DNA of 64,000 bases from Nocardia sp. alder85J (lineage in GTDB: Bacteria > Actinomycetota > Actinomycetes > Mycobacteriales > Mycobacteriaceae). Positions 43,594 to 52,384 of this stretch are shown in pieces. The translations under genes were made by a program, and so were the position numbers. The stretch's first letter is position 1, and each line of letters begins with the position of its first letter. The notes under the pieces are model-generated. The model was not told where the DNA came from, did not search any database, and saw only the letters and a program-made list of their open reading frames with translations. The stretch covers positions 186,001 to 250,000 of the forward strand of contig NZ_JAIUCZ020000011.1 in the NCBI RefSeq assembly GCF_020176955.2, read 5' to 3'.

Positions 43594-44004
43594 ATGAACA
43601 CCCCGACTCGGCCGTTGCCGCGCATCCGGTGGCGCGGCCTCGCCTACTGGATCGCGACCGTCGCGGTCTCCGCCGAACTCGCCGTCGGCGGGATCTGGGA
43701 CATCGCCCGCATCACCTACGTCCGCGACATCGTCACCGGCCTCGGCTACCCCACGTATTTCCTGGTGCTGCTCGGCGTGTGGAAGGTGCTCGGCGCGGCC
43801 GCACTGCTCGCCCCGCGTTTCCCCCTGGTCAAAGAATGGGCCTACGCGGGCACCCTCTTCGTCTACACCGGCGCCCTGGCCTCGCACCTGACCACCGGCT
43901 ACGGCCGCGCCGAGATCCCGGTCCTGACCGTCATGACCCTGCTGACCGTGGCCTCGTGGGCACTGCGCCCGCCAGCCCGCCGGATGGGGTGGTCAGGTTC
44001 GTGA
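43594..44004 (+). CDS. DoxX-family membrane protein
   Basis: The 136-residue protein has four predicted helices (GLAYWIATVAVSAELAVGGIW; GLGYPTYFLVLLGVWKVLGAAALLA; WAYAGTLFVYTGALASHL; VMTLLTVASWAL), the DoxX-like layout. DoxX proteins are linked to redox and thiol stress. It is divergent from an ECF41-type sigma factor, a neighbour combination known for that sigma group, which suggests that it is the regulated partner. Confidence 0.84.
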   Translation: MNTPTRPLPRIRWRGLAYWIATVAVSAELAVGGIWDIARITYVRDIVTGLGYPTYFLVLLGVWKVLGAAALLAPRFPLVKEWAYAGTLFVYTGALASHLTTGYGRAEIPVLTVMTLLTVASWALRPPARRMGWSGS

Positions 44005-44025
44005 CCTGGCGCAAGCTTCGGTTTT

Positions 44026-45042
44026 TCATGGTTGCAGCATGACCTTGATGGCTCGGCGCTCGTCCATTGCCCGGTATGCCTCGGCGACCTCGCTCAGCGG
44101 TAGTGTCCGGTCGAAGACCTTGCCGGGGGTCATGTGGCCCGCCAGCACGCGGTCGATCATGTCGGGCAGGAATCGCCGCACCGGGGCCGGACCGCCGCGC
44201 AGGCCGACCATCGACGTGAACAGATCACCGCCGTCGATCTCCACGCCGTGCGGGAGGCCGACGAAACCGACGGTACCGCCGGGCCGGGTGGCACGGCGGG
44301 CCTGGTCGGAGGACTCGGCGGTGCCGACGCATTCCAGCACCGAATCCACGCCGACGCCGTCGGTGAGGTCGTGGATCCGCGCGACACCCTCGTCGCCGCG
44401 CTCGGTGACCAGGTCGGTGGCGCCGAAGTCCAGGGCGAGCTTCTGCCGGTCCTGATGGCGGCTCATCGCGATCACGCGTTCGGCGCCGAGTTCCTTCGCG
44501 GCCAGGACGCCGCACAGACCGACCGCGCCGTCGCCGACGACCGCGACCGTGACGCCCGGTTTCACCTGCGCGGCCACCGCCGCGAACCAGCCGGTGCCCA
44601 TCACGTCCGACAGCGTGAGCAGGCTCGGGATCAGCGCCGGGTCCGGATCGCCCGGCACCGCGACCAGGGTGCCGTCGGCCAGTGGGATGCGGATGTACTC
44701 GGCCTGGCAGGTGGTCATGAACTCGCCCCGCACGCAGGCCGTCTGGAAGCCGTAGCGGCAGTGCGGGCAGGTGTTGTCCGAGGTGGCGAAGGAACCGATC
44801 ACCAGCTGACCCGGCCGCACGTGGGTCACGTCGCGGCCGACCTCCTCCACCACGCCGATGTACTCGTGGCCCATGGGATGCGGTTCCGCGGTCGGGTTGA
44901 TGCCCCGGTAGGCCCACAGATCCGAGCCGCAGACGCAGGTGGCGACGGTGCGGACGATCGCGTCGGCCGGCTCGGTGATCCGCGGGTCGGGCCGCTGTTC
45001 GAACCGGATGTCGCCGGGGGCGTGGATCATGGTTGCGTGCAC
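44026..45042 (-). CDS. Zinc-dependent alcohol dehydrogenase family protein
   Basis: The 338-residue MDR enzyme has catalytic zinc residues C38 (CVCGSD) and H59-E60 (GHEY), structural-zinc Cys residues C92, C95 and C103 (three clear, fourth not obvious), and a Rossmann motif VVGDGAVGLCGVLAA. GTG 45042 is supported by GAGGAGG 7 nt upstream. It resembles the IMP-type Zn-dependent dehydrogenases often annotated as threonine or sorbitol dehydrogenase-like. Substrate unknown. Its stop lies 21 nt from the convergent doxX stop. Confidence 0.88.
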   Translation of the reverse strand: MHATMIHAPGDIRFEQRPDPRITEPADAIVRTVATCVCGSDLWAYRGINPTAEPHPMGHEYIGVVEEVGRDVTHVRPGQLVIGSFATSDNTCPHCRYGFQTACVRGEFMTTCQAEYIRIPLADGTLVAVPGDPDPALIPSLLTLSDVMGTGWFAAVAAQVKPGVTVAVVGDGAVGLCGVLAAKELGAERVIAMSRHQDRQKLALDFGATDLVTERGDEGVARIHDLTDGVGVDSVLECVGTAESSDQARRATRPGGTVGFVGLPHGVEIDGGDLFTSMVGLRGGPAPVRRFLPDMIDRVLAGHMTPGKVFDRTLPLSEVAEAYRAMDERRAIKVMLQP

Positions 45043-45428
45043 GGATCGTCCTCCTCGCTCGATGGGCGGCCGGTTGCCGCCCGCACACGGTGGAACCGGT
45101 GGCGCGCGGCCCGCGAGCAAGGGTCGACGACGTATCGCGGGGTACGCGCCGGGGCCGGTGGTGGTCCGGCCGGGTATTCTCCGATTCCATGGTGACCGGT
45201 GCGACCGGGCATCGACAACGCTCGTGACCGCGCCGAGATCATCTCGGCCACATCGTGACTTCCGTTGTGGCACAGGGTTTTCGGCGGCACGGTGGCGGTG
45301 GCGGACGCCGATGGTGATTTGCCTCGCAGCCGAGGCTTGCGGCATTTTGGCTATCGGAGCCGTTGATCGACCTCGATCGGCGTGGGTATCCCGGGATCGG
45401 GTGTAGAGGACATATCAGGAGTGCGCGT
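45043..45428. other. 386-bp divergent intergenic region
   Basis: No gene was seen. It must contain the promoters of the alcohol dehydrogenase and of the acyltransferase. The ribosome-binding sites GAGGAGG (minus strand, 45051-45057) and AGGAG (plus strand, 45417-45421) are visible at the two edges. No strong palindrome was noticed. Confidence 0.5.
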
Positions 45429-47672
45429 GTGAACAATCCCCTGGCGATCGCGAAGCGGAAGGCGGCGTCGACCACGCCGGGCCCGGCTGCTCCGGACGCC
45501 CGTCGCGGCGACCTCGACGGGCTGCGTGGGCTGGCGATCGCCCTGGTGGTGGTGTTCCACATCTGGTTGCGCCGGGTGTCCGGCGGCGTCGACGTGTTCC
45601 TGGTGCTGTCCGGGTACTTCTTCACCGGCCTGCTGCTGCGGCAGGCCGACCGGAGCGGGGCCGTCGCGGTACTGCCGGTGGTGCGGCGCACGGTGCGACG
45701 GCTGGTGCCGGCGCTGGTCGTGGTGCTCGCGGCGGTGCTGGTGGCGACGGTCCTGCTGCGGCCGTACACGCAGTGGTCGGATATCGCCGGTCAGACCCTG
45801 GCGTCGCTGTTCTACTACCAGAACTGGCGGCTGGCCTGGACCTGGTCGGACTATCTGGCCGCCGACCCCTCGGTCAGCCCGTTGCAGCATCTCTGGTCGA
45901 TGTCGGTGCAGGGCCAGTTCTATCTGGCCGCGCTGCTGGTCGTGGCGGCGGTGGTGTGGGCCTGCCGGGCGCCGCGGGTCCGGCCGGTGCTGGCGGTGCT
46001 GGTGACGGCCGCGGCTGCCGTCTCGTTCTGGTACGCCTGGCGCGGCACGGCCCATCAGGGCTGGAATTACTACGACAGCGCCGCGCGCGCCTGGGAGTTG
46101 CTGGCCGGGGCCGGACTGGCGCTGGTGCCGCTCACCGCGGGCCGGAGGTCCGCCGTCCGCACCGCGGGCCGGAGGTCCGCCGTCCGCACCGCGGGCCGGG
46201 GGCTCGCTTTCCCAGCCCCGCTGCTACGCGGCCTGCGGGCCGGCGCAGCCGTGCTCGGCCTGGCCGGGGTGGTGGGCTGCGGCTGGCTGGTCACCGACGG
46301 TGTCCAGCACTTCCCCGGTCCGGTCGCGCTGCTGCCGGTGGGCGCGACCATGGTGCTGATCGTGGCCGGTTTCGGCGCGGGCCCGCGGCCGTGGCCGAGC
46401 CGGCTGCTGGCGGCCGCGCCGATGCGCCGCCTCGGTGACGTGGCCTATCCGCTGTACCTGTGGCACTGGCCCATCCTGATCGTGGTGCTGGCCGAGCGTG
46501 ACCACCCGGCCGCGGACCTGGTGGACGGCCTGCTGGTGCTCGCCGCCTCCGCCGTGCTGGCCTGGGCGACCCATCGCTGGATCGAGCAGCCGCTGCGGAC
46601 CGGGGCGGCCGTCACGACCGCCCCGGTCCCCTCGGCCGCGGCGGTGCTGACCGCCTGGCCGCCCGCGGACGATCGGTCGGTCGCGGACATCTGGCCGGTC
46701 GCCGAGGCCCGGCCGCGGCGCTATCCGCGGGTGGCCGGGGCCCTGGTCGGCGCGCTGGCGGTGGCGGTGATCGGGGTGGCCGGCGCCTGGCAGATCACCG
46801 TCGGCTGGATCTCGCCGCCGCATCCGCCCACCGGGCTGGATCCGATGGCGTATCCGGGAGCGGAGGCGCTGGTCTCCCGGGTCCAGGTGGCGCCGGCGCC
46901 GATGCGTCCGACGGTGCTGGAGGCCCCCGCCGAGGTGCCGCCGCCGACCGTGGACGGATGTATCGCCGACTGGAACACCCGCGACCTCATCACCTGTGTC
47001 TACGGTGACAAGGACGCGGACCGGACGCTGGCCCTGGTCGGCAGCTCCCATGCCGAACACTGGCTGCCGGCGTTGCAGATCCTCGCCGCGCAGCATCGGT
47101 TCCGCATCGTCACCTATCTGAAGATGGGTTGTCCGCTGACCCTCTCCGACGACGTCAGCTACAAGGGCGAGCCGAATCCGGACTGCCGGGACTGGTCCCG
47201 CGAGGCCATCGACCGGCTCGGCACCGACCGCCCGGACTGGGTGTTCACCACCGGCACCCGGCCGCGCGGCGATACCGGCGACGAGACTCCGCAGGACTAT
47301 CTGGACGTGTGGTCGGCCCTGGCGGATCGCGGCCTGGACGTGGTCGCCGTGCGGGACACGCCGTGGTTGCGGCGCAACGGGGTGCGCTACAAGGCCGTCG
47401 ACTGCCTGGCCCGCGGCGGTGGCGGTGACGACTGCGGCATCCGCCGCGCCGACGCGCTGGACCCGGTCAACCCCGCCCTGGAGCCCGCTTCCCGGTTTCC
47501 CACGGTCTTCCCGATCGACCTCACGAATGCGGTGTGCACGCCCGAGGTCTGTCCCGCGATCGCCGGGAACGTCCTCGTCTATCACGACGAGCATCACCTG
47601 ACCGCCACCTACGCGCGCACGCTGGCGCCGGAGCTGGACCGGCAGCTGAAGCCGATTCTCGGCTGGTGGTGA
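45429..47672 (+). CDS. OafA-type acyltransferase fused to SGNH hydrolase-like domain
   Basis: The 747-residue protein has an acyltransferase_3 membrane domain (residues ~28-400, about ten helices; H44 in VVVFHIW; VDVFLVLSGYF). An extracytoplasmic SGNH-like domain (residues ~500-745) follows, with LALVGSSHAEHW as the nucleophile block and YHDEHHLT as the Asp-x-x-His block. Such enzymes O-acetylate cell-envelope polysaccharides. The start at GTG 45429 is decided by AGGAG at 45417-45421. A loop at residues ~236-258 contains a duplicated 9-residue unit (AGRRSAVRT). Confidence 0.88.
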   Translation: MNNPLAIAKRKAASTTPGPAAPDARRGDLDGLRGLAIALVVVFHIWLRRVSGGVDVFLVLSGYFFTGLLLRQADRSGAVAVLPVVRRTVRRLVPALVVVLAAVLVATVLLRPYTQWSDIAGQTLASLFYYQNWRLAWTWSDYLAADPSVSPLQHLWSMSVQGQFYLAALLVVAAVVWACRAPRVRPVLAVLVTAAAAVSFWYAWRGTAHQGWNYYDSAARAWELLAGAGLALVPLTAGRRSAVRTAGRRSAVRTAGRGLAFPAPLLRGLRAGAAVLGLAGVVGCGWLVTDGVQHFPGPVALLPVGATMVLIVAGFGAGPRPWPSRLLAAAPMRRLGDVAYPLYLWHWPILIVVLAERDHPAADLVDGLLVLAASAVLAWATHRWIEQPLRTGAAVTTAPVPSAAAVLTAWPPADDRSVADIWPVAEARPRRYPRVAGALVGALAVAVIGVAGAWQITVGWISPPHPPTGLDPMAYPGAEALVSRVQVAPAPMRPTVLEAPAEVPPPTVDGCIADWNTRDLITCVYGDKDADRTLALVGSSHAEHWLPALQILAAQHRFRIVTYLKMGCPLTLSDDVSYKGEPNPDCRDWSREAIDRLGTDRPDWVFTTGTRPRGDTGDETPQDYLDVWSALADRGLDVVAVRDTPWLRRNGVRYKAVDCLARGGGGDDCGIRRADALDPVNPALEPASRFPTVFPIDLTNAVCTPEVCPAIAGNVLVYHDEHHLTATYARTLAPELDRQLKPILGWW
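46134..46200 (+). repeat. In-frame 27-bp tandem repeat inside the acyltransferase gene
   Basis: The 27-bp unit starting ACCGCGGGCCGG is present at 46134-46160 and identically at 46161-46187, with 13 bp of a third copy. It encodes TAGRRSAVR twice in a loop between membrane helices. The identity of the copies indicates a recent duplication. Confidence 0.8.
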
Positions 47673-47717
47673 CGGCCGGTTGTCGGCGGGCCCCGACCGC
47701 ATGGCACCATCACGGGC

Positions 47718-48476
47718 GTGGAACTCGATGTCCGGAAGATCGCGTATCGGCTTGTCTCCCACCGATTCCCGGAGGCGAGGGCGGCCTGGCTGGGCGGCAG
47801 TGCGGCGGCCGGCACCGGTACGGTGACGTCCGACCTGGACATCACGGTGCTACTGGCCGGTACGCCCGCGCCCTATCGGGAGTCGTTGAGCTACGGCGGC
47901 TGGCCGGTCGAACTGTTCGTGCAGACCGAGGAGTCGATCCGGTGGTTCTGCGCCGACGAGCGCCGGCGCGGCAAACCCACCACGCTGCGATTGATCGGTG
48001 ACACAACGATTCTCGTCGACCGCGACGGCAGCGGCGCCCGGTTGCAGGCCGCCTGCGTGGCGGCGATCGGCGCCGGTCCCGATCCGGTGAGCGCCGAGGA
48101 GCTGGACGAGATGCGGTACCGGGTCACCGATCTGCTCGACGACCTGATCGGCGGCGCACCCGAACACGAGGATCTGCTGATCGCCGCCGAACTGTGGCGT
48201 GGCACTGCGGAATTGCTGCTGGCCGGCAACGGCCACTGGCGTGGCGGGGGCAAGTGGCTGCACCGGGAGGCGGTCGCGCACGATCTGGCGGCGGGCACCG
48301 ACTACGCCGAGACCCTCGCCCGCGCAACGCGTTCGGTGGCGCAAGGGTCGGCGGAGCCGATGGTCGCGGTGGTCAGTGAGGTGCTGGAGTTGTTCGGGGG
48401 ACCGCTGTTCGACGGTTATCGGATCGAGGGTCCGGAGCCTGTACGAAGGTCAGCTTCGAGCGCTTCCGCAGAGTGA
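47718..48476 (+). CDS. Nucleotidyltransferase-domain protein
   Basis: The 252-residue protein has an N-terminal polymerase-beta-like nucleotidyltransferase domain with the GGSAAAGTGTVTSDLDITVLL motif (metal-binding Asp pair near residues 40-42). A helical C-terminal part (residues ~125-245) resembles the kanamycin-nucleotidyltransferase type. Possible substrates are small molecules, but none can be named. Its last 104 bp overlap the convergent GNAT gene on the other strand. Confidence 0.8.
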   Translation: MELDVRKIAYRLVSHRFPEARAAWLGGSAAAGTGTVTSDLDITVLLAGTPAPYRESLSYGGWPVELFVQTEESIRWFCADERRRGKPTTLRLIGDTTILVDRDGSGARLQAACVAAIGAGPDPVSAEELDEMRYRVTDLLDDLIGGAPEHEDLLIAAELWRGTAELLLAGNGHWRGGGKWLHREAVAHDLAAGTDYAETLARATRSVAQGSAEPMVAVVSEVLELFGGPLFDGYRIEGPEPVRRSASSASAE

Positions 48477-49149
48477 ATCCGAGTGTCCGGTAGAGGCTGA
48501 TGGCCGTGGTGTTGTGGGCCACGGCGTGCAGGAACGGGGTGTCGCCGCGCTCGCGGATCACCGCGCCGACCGTGCGCACCAGCCGGCCGGCCAGGCCCCG
48601 GCCGCGGAATTCGGCGTCGGTGCAGACGGCGCTGATCTCGGTCCAGCCGCGCGGCCGCAGCCGTTCCCCGGCCATCGCGACCAGCCGGCCGTCCACCCGC
48701 AGGCCCAGGTAGCTGCCCATCTCGAGGGTGCGCGGTGTGAACGGGCCGGGTTCGGTGCGGGCGATGAGGTCGAGGATCTCCGGTACGTCGGCCGTGGTCA
48801 GCGCGATCACCTCCGGATCGGGGGCCACCCGCAGCGCGCTGCCGTCCATCTGCACGGAATCGATCTCACGCAACACCTCCCATCCCGGTGGCGGCACATG
48901 CCCGTAGCCGCGCAGCCCGGTGCCGCCGCCCGGTCCGAGCAGCGTGGCCAGATCGGCCCAGTCCTGGTTGTCCAACTGCGGCGGATGGCCGACGAACCGC
49001 GCGACCTCGGGGTCGTAGCGGCCGATGCGGCCCACCCACTGCGCGAACCGGCGGTGCTCGCCGCGCAGCGATTCCCGCACCGGATCGTCCAGCGGGTGCG
49101 CGGCGGCGCCGAGTTCGGCGGCCTCGAGGTCGAAGGTCTCGGCGGTCAC
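48373..49149 (-). CDS. GNAT-family N-acetyltransferase
   Basis: The 258-residue protein carries a C-terminal GNAT domain with the acetyl-CoA loop FRGRGLAGRLVRTVGAVI (near residue 195) and ISLYRTLGF near the end, as in FeeM/DUF3419-free predicted acetyltransferases of actinobacteria. The N-terminal ~100 residues are variable. GTG 49149 is spaced correctly from GAGGA; an earlier GTG at 49155 overlaps that site. The last ~35 residues read through into the end of the nucleotidyltransferase gene on the opposite strand. Confidence 0.82.
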   Translation of the reverse strand: MTAETFDLEAAELGAAAHPLDDPVRESLRGEHRRFAQWVGRIGRYDPEVARFVGHPPQLDNQDWADLATLLGPGGGTGLRGYGHVPPPGWEVLREIDSVQMDGSALRVAPDPEVIALTTADVPEILDLIARTEPGPFTPRTLEMGSYLGLRVDGRLVAMAGERLRPRGWTEISAVCTDAEFRGRGLAGRLVRTVGAVIRERGDTPFLHAVAHNTTAISLYRTLGFTLRKRSKLTFVQAPDPRSDNRRTAVPRTTPAPH

Positions 49150-49293
49150 GGGCACTCCTCTGCGACGATGTCCGGCCGTAGACGTTAGCGATGCGCACGA
49201 CCGGCGGCACCGGTTGCGCTCAGGGCAATTCCAATTCGGCTGTGCCACCGGAAAATCGGTTGATCCGCGGCCGCGGTTGTGGCGTCATGGTGA

Positions 49294-50358
49294 GTGATGA
49301 CCGGTATGCACGCAAAGACCACGCACGGAAAGACGCAGCGCCCCACCGCGGCCCGCACGGCCGGCGACGGGATGAAGCTGCATCGGCGATCGCTGCGGTT
49401 GGGCGGACGGGCCCACACCGTGATCTCGCTGCGTCCCGGTACCCGAGCCCGGTTCAGCACCAATCGTTTCCATGAGACCTGGCACGTGGTCTCGGATCAG
49501 CACGGCGCCCGGCTGCTGGCCCACCTGCTGTGGGGCCTGTCGTATCAGGCGCGACCGGGCAGCCTCGTGGTCCTCGACCGGCCCTTCCTGGTGCCGACGC
49601 CGTTCGACGCCGACCCGGCGGACCCGATCGTGCTGGTACCCGGCTGGTGCACCGCCTTCGACCGGCACCGGGCCGCCGCGCTGCTGCGGGAACTGCCGCT
49701 GCGCACCCGCCCCGACGGTACGGTGCGCTGGCGCACCTTCGGGCTGGAACACGGCGAGTACACGCCGGTCTGGGAACCGGAGCGGGGCACGGTGGAACGG
49801 CTCGGCGGCACGATCGTCCTCACCCCGCGCACGCCCGCCGAGTGCCGGGACTGGGCGCTGGGCGCGGCGCGGCTGGACCCGCGCCGGTTCGGTTCCGACC
49901 ACGTCTACCTGGGCCCGTGGGACGGCAGCCATCCGGGGGAGATCCAGATCTTCCACCGCTTCCACGAGATGCTCGGCATCGCCGGGACGGCCCGCCGCCA
50001 GGTGCTCGACACCGGTTGCGCCCCGGCCGATCCCGCCGAACTGCGGTGGGCCGTGTGGGGCCGCGCCGAGGTGGTGTCCGGGCGGGCGCACCTGCGCGTG
50101 CGGGTGTTCGACGGCGGCGGGTACCGACTGGGCCGGTACGCCGCGCGGTGGCTCGCCGGGGCGGACGTGCATTCCCTGGACGATCTCGTGAAAGTCGGTG
50201 CGGCCGAGTCATATCGGCGCATGCGGGCGGCGGGCGTCCGCGGCCTGTCCACACGGATGCTGCGGGCGATGGAGATCGCCGTCGACGAACACGTCCGTCA
50301 CTCCGGGACACCGCCGACGCGGCAGTTGCCGACGCTGCGTGCCGCTACACCCGGGTGA
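49294..50358 (+). CDS. Conserved protein of unknown function
   Basis: The ~354-residue soluble protein has no signal peptide and no domain that I can name. Notable stretches are HETWHVVSDQHGARLLAHLLWGLSYQARPGSLVVLDRP, VYLGPWDGSHPGEIQIFHRFHEMLGIAG and a beta-rich C-terminal part. The start could be GTG 49294, ATG 49297 or ATG 49306. The 3' end overlaps the convergent methyltransferase gene by 14 nt. Coding is supported by length, codon bias and lack of a better frame. Confidence 0.65.
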   Translation: MMTGMHAKTTHGKTQRPTAARTAGDGMKLHRRSLRLGGRAHTVISLRPGTRARFSTNRFHETWHVVSDQHGARLLAHLLWGLSYQARPGSLVVLDRPFLVPTPFDADPADPIVLVPGWCTAFDRHRAAALLRELPLRTRPDGTVRWRTFGLEHGEYTPVWEPERGTVERLGGTIVLTPRTPAECRDWALGAARLDPRRFGSDHVYLGPWDGSHPGEIQIFHRFHEMLGIAGTARRQVLDTGCAPADPAELRWAVWGRAEVVSGRAHLRVRVFDGGGYRLGRYAARWLAGADVHSLDDLVKVGAAESYRRMRAAGVRGLSTRMLRAMEIAVDEHVRHSGTPPTRQLPTLRAATPG

Positions 50359-50992
50359 TCGTCGCGAACCAGGCCGAGGCGCCGTGCTCGAGGAAGTTCG
50401 TGAGGATCAGATCCGTTGCCACCGTGGCGATCTCCCAGCCGGTGCCGGGGGAGAAGGCCGCCGCGAGCTCGTCCAGGCGCACCGGATGCGGTCCGATGTC
50501 CGGGCCGGTATCGCTGAGGCACAACAGATGGAGGGTTCCGCCGGGCACGACGACCGTCGCCAGGCTCGCCAGGTAGGCCGTTCGCTCGGCGGCGTCGAAG
50601 CTGTGGAACAGGCCGCTGTCCAGGGCCGTGTCGAAACCGCGCCGCAGCCGATCCAGGTGTAGTGCGTCGGCGACCGCGAATTCGGCGGACAGGCCGCGCG
50701 CGGCGGCCTTCTCGCGAGCCAGTGCCAGCGCGGTCTCCGCGACATCCACCCCCAGCACCGGCACGCCGGTGGCCGCGATGTGCAGCGCGTTCTCACCGGT
50801 GCCGCAGCCCACGTCGAGCACCGATCCGGTGAAACCGCCCGCGGCCGCGGTCCGCGCCACCGCCGGTTGCGGTCCGCCGATGTCCCACGGCGCGGGGCCG
50901 TCGCGATAGGAATCGTCCCAGGGACGGCCGGACCTGCGCTCGTGGCTGGTGGCCGGGCGGTCGCCGGCCGGATCCGAGGGTGTCGCCATCAT
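50345..50992 (-). CDS. Class I SAM-dependent methyltransferase
   Basis: The 215-residue protein has a classic SAM-binding motif I (GSVLDVGCGTGENALHIA, near residue 50), motif II region VLGVDVAETALALA and a later VVPGGTLHLLCLSD strand. It resembles the thiopurine-methyltransferase-like group that starts WDDSYRDGPAPWDIGGPQ. ATG 50992 (or 50989) follows AAGAAGGGGGAAC. Substrate unknown. It is divergent from the M20 hydrolase gene. Confidence 0.87.
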   Translation of the reverse strand: MMATPSDPAGDRPATSHERRSGRPWDDSYRDGPAPWDIGGPQPAVARTAAAGGFTGSVLDVGCGTGENALHIAATGVPVLGVDVAETALALAREKAAARGLSAEFAVADALHLDRLRRGFDTALDSGLFHSFDAAERTAYLASLATVVVPGGTLHLLCLSDTGPDIGPHPVRLDELAAAFSPGTGWEIATVATDLILTNFLEHGASAWFATITRV

Positions 50993-51081
50993 GTTCCCCC
51001 TTCTTGGCCGGTCCGTCCCGGGTCCGTCCCATCCTGGCATCCGGGTCGCCGCGACGGCATTGCTTCCGGCCACGCGATATG

Positions 51082-51094
51082 TACCATTGGTACG
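51082..51094. promoter_or_regulatory. Candidate TetR operator upstream of the M20-TetR operon
   Basis: GTACCA-T-TGGTAC is a perfect 6-1-6 palindrome, 30 bp upstream of the M20 ATG and adjacent to an AT-containing -10-like stretch (GATATGT). The TetR regulator encoded at the end of this operon is the natural candidate to bind it, giving autoregulation. Confidence 0.55.
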
Positions 51095-51123
51095 CCAAGG
51101 CCGCCGAGAGGGAGGAATCGCCC

Positions 51124-52374
51124 ATGCCGGAGATCACGCTGGACGGGGTCGGCGAGGTGAGTGCCCGGCTCGCGGACTTCTATCGCGACCTGCATCGGCA
51201 TCCGGAACTGTCGCTGCGGGAACACCGCACCGCCGGCCGGGTCGCCGCGGAACTGCGCGCGCACGGCTACGAGGTGACCGAGCAGGTCGGCGGCACCGGC
51301 GTGGTCGGCGTGCTGCGCAATGGCGACGGTCCGGTGGTGATGCTGCGTGCCGACATCGACGCCCTGCCCGTCGGGGAGCAGACCGGCCTGCCGTACGCGA
51401 GCACCGTGCGCGACACCGACGACCAGGGTCACGAGGTGCCGGTCATGCACGCCTGCGGGCACGACATGCACACCACCTGCCTGCTCGGCGCGGCCGCGGT
51501 GCTGGCGGCGCAGCGGCCGGTCTGGACCGGCACGCTGCTGCTGGTCTTCCAGCCCGCCGAGGAACTCGCGCGCGGCGCCCGGGACATGGTGGGCGACGGG
51601 CTGTTCGATCGTTTCCCCACCCCCGCGATCGTGCTGGGCCAGCACGTGGGCCCGCTGCCCGCGGGCATGATCGGGCATGCCAGCGGCTCGATCATGGCGG
51701 CCTCGGACACCCTGAACGTGGTGCTGCACGGCCGCGGCGGCCACGGCTCCCGGCCCGAGGCGGGCGTGGATCCGGTGCTGATGGCCGCCAATGTGGTGAC
51801 CCGCTTGCAGGGTATCGTCGACCGCGAGGTGTCGCCCGCCGAGACGGCCGTGGTCACCGTCGGCCGGTTGCAGGCCGGCACCAAGGACAACGTCATCCCC
51901 GACACCGCCGAACTCGGGATCAACATCCGCACCTATTCGCCGCAGATCCGCACCCTGGTCCGCGGCTCGGTGGAACGCATCGTCCGCGCCGAATCCGAGG
52001 CCAGCGCCGCGCCGGCCGCCCCGGAACTGGCGTGGACCAATGCCGCGCCGGTCCTGGTCAGCGATCCGGATGCCACCGCGAAGACCGTGGCCGCCTTCAC
52101 CGCGCACTTCGGCGCCGAACGACTGCTGCCGCTGCCGCTGATCACCGCCAGCGAGGACGTCGGCGTGTTCGGCGAGGCCGCGAAGGTGCCCACGGTGTTC
52201 TGGTTCTGGGGCGGGCTGGACACCGAAACGGTCATGACCGCACTCCAGAACGGCCGGTTCGACACCCTGCCCGCCAACCACTCGCCGAATTTCGCACCCG
52301 TCCTCGAGCCGACGCTCAGCACCGGGATCGAAACCCTGGTCGTCGCCGCCGGCACCTGGCTCGGCGGCGCCTGA
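51124..52374 (+). CDS. M20-family amidohydrolase
   Basis: The 416-residue zinc-dependent hydrolase of the amidohydrolase/hippurate hydrolase group has metal motifs MLRADIDALPV and VMHACGHDMHTTCLLGAA, catalytic FQPAEE, and a lid dimerisation domain (residues ~180-290). Such enzymes cleave N-acyl amino acids. ATG 51124 follows GGGAGG. A TetR gene starts 10 nt after its stop, indicating an operon. Confidence 0.92.
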   Translation: MPEITLDGVGEVSARLADFYRDLHRHPELSLREHRTAGRVAAELRAHGYEVTEQVGGTGVVGVLRNGDGPVVMLRADIDALPVGEQTGLPYASTVRDTDDQGHEVPVMHACGHDMHTTCLLGAAAVLAAQRPVWTGTLLLVFQPAEELARGARDMVGDGLFDRFPTPAIVLGQHVGPLPAGMIGHASGSIMAASDTLNVVLHGRGGHGSRPEAGVDPVLMAANVVTRLQGIVDREVSPAETAVVTVGRLQAGTKDNVIPDTAELGINIRTYSPQIRTLVRGSVERIVRAESEASAAPAAPELAWTNAAPVLVSDPDATAKTVAAFTAHFGAERLLPLPLITASEDVGVFGEAAKVPTVFWFWGGLDTETVMTALQNGRFDTLPANHSPNFAPVLEPTLSTGIETLVVAAGTWLGGA

Positions 52375-52384
52375 CCACCCGGCG

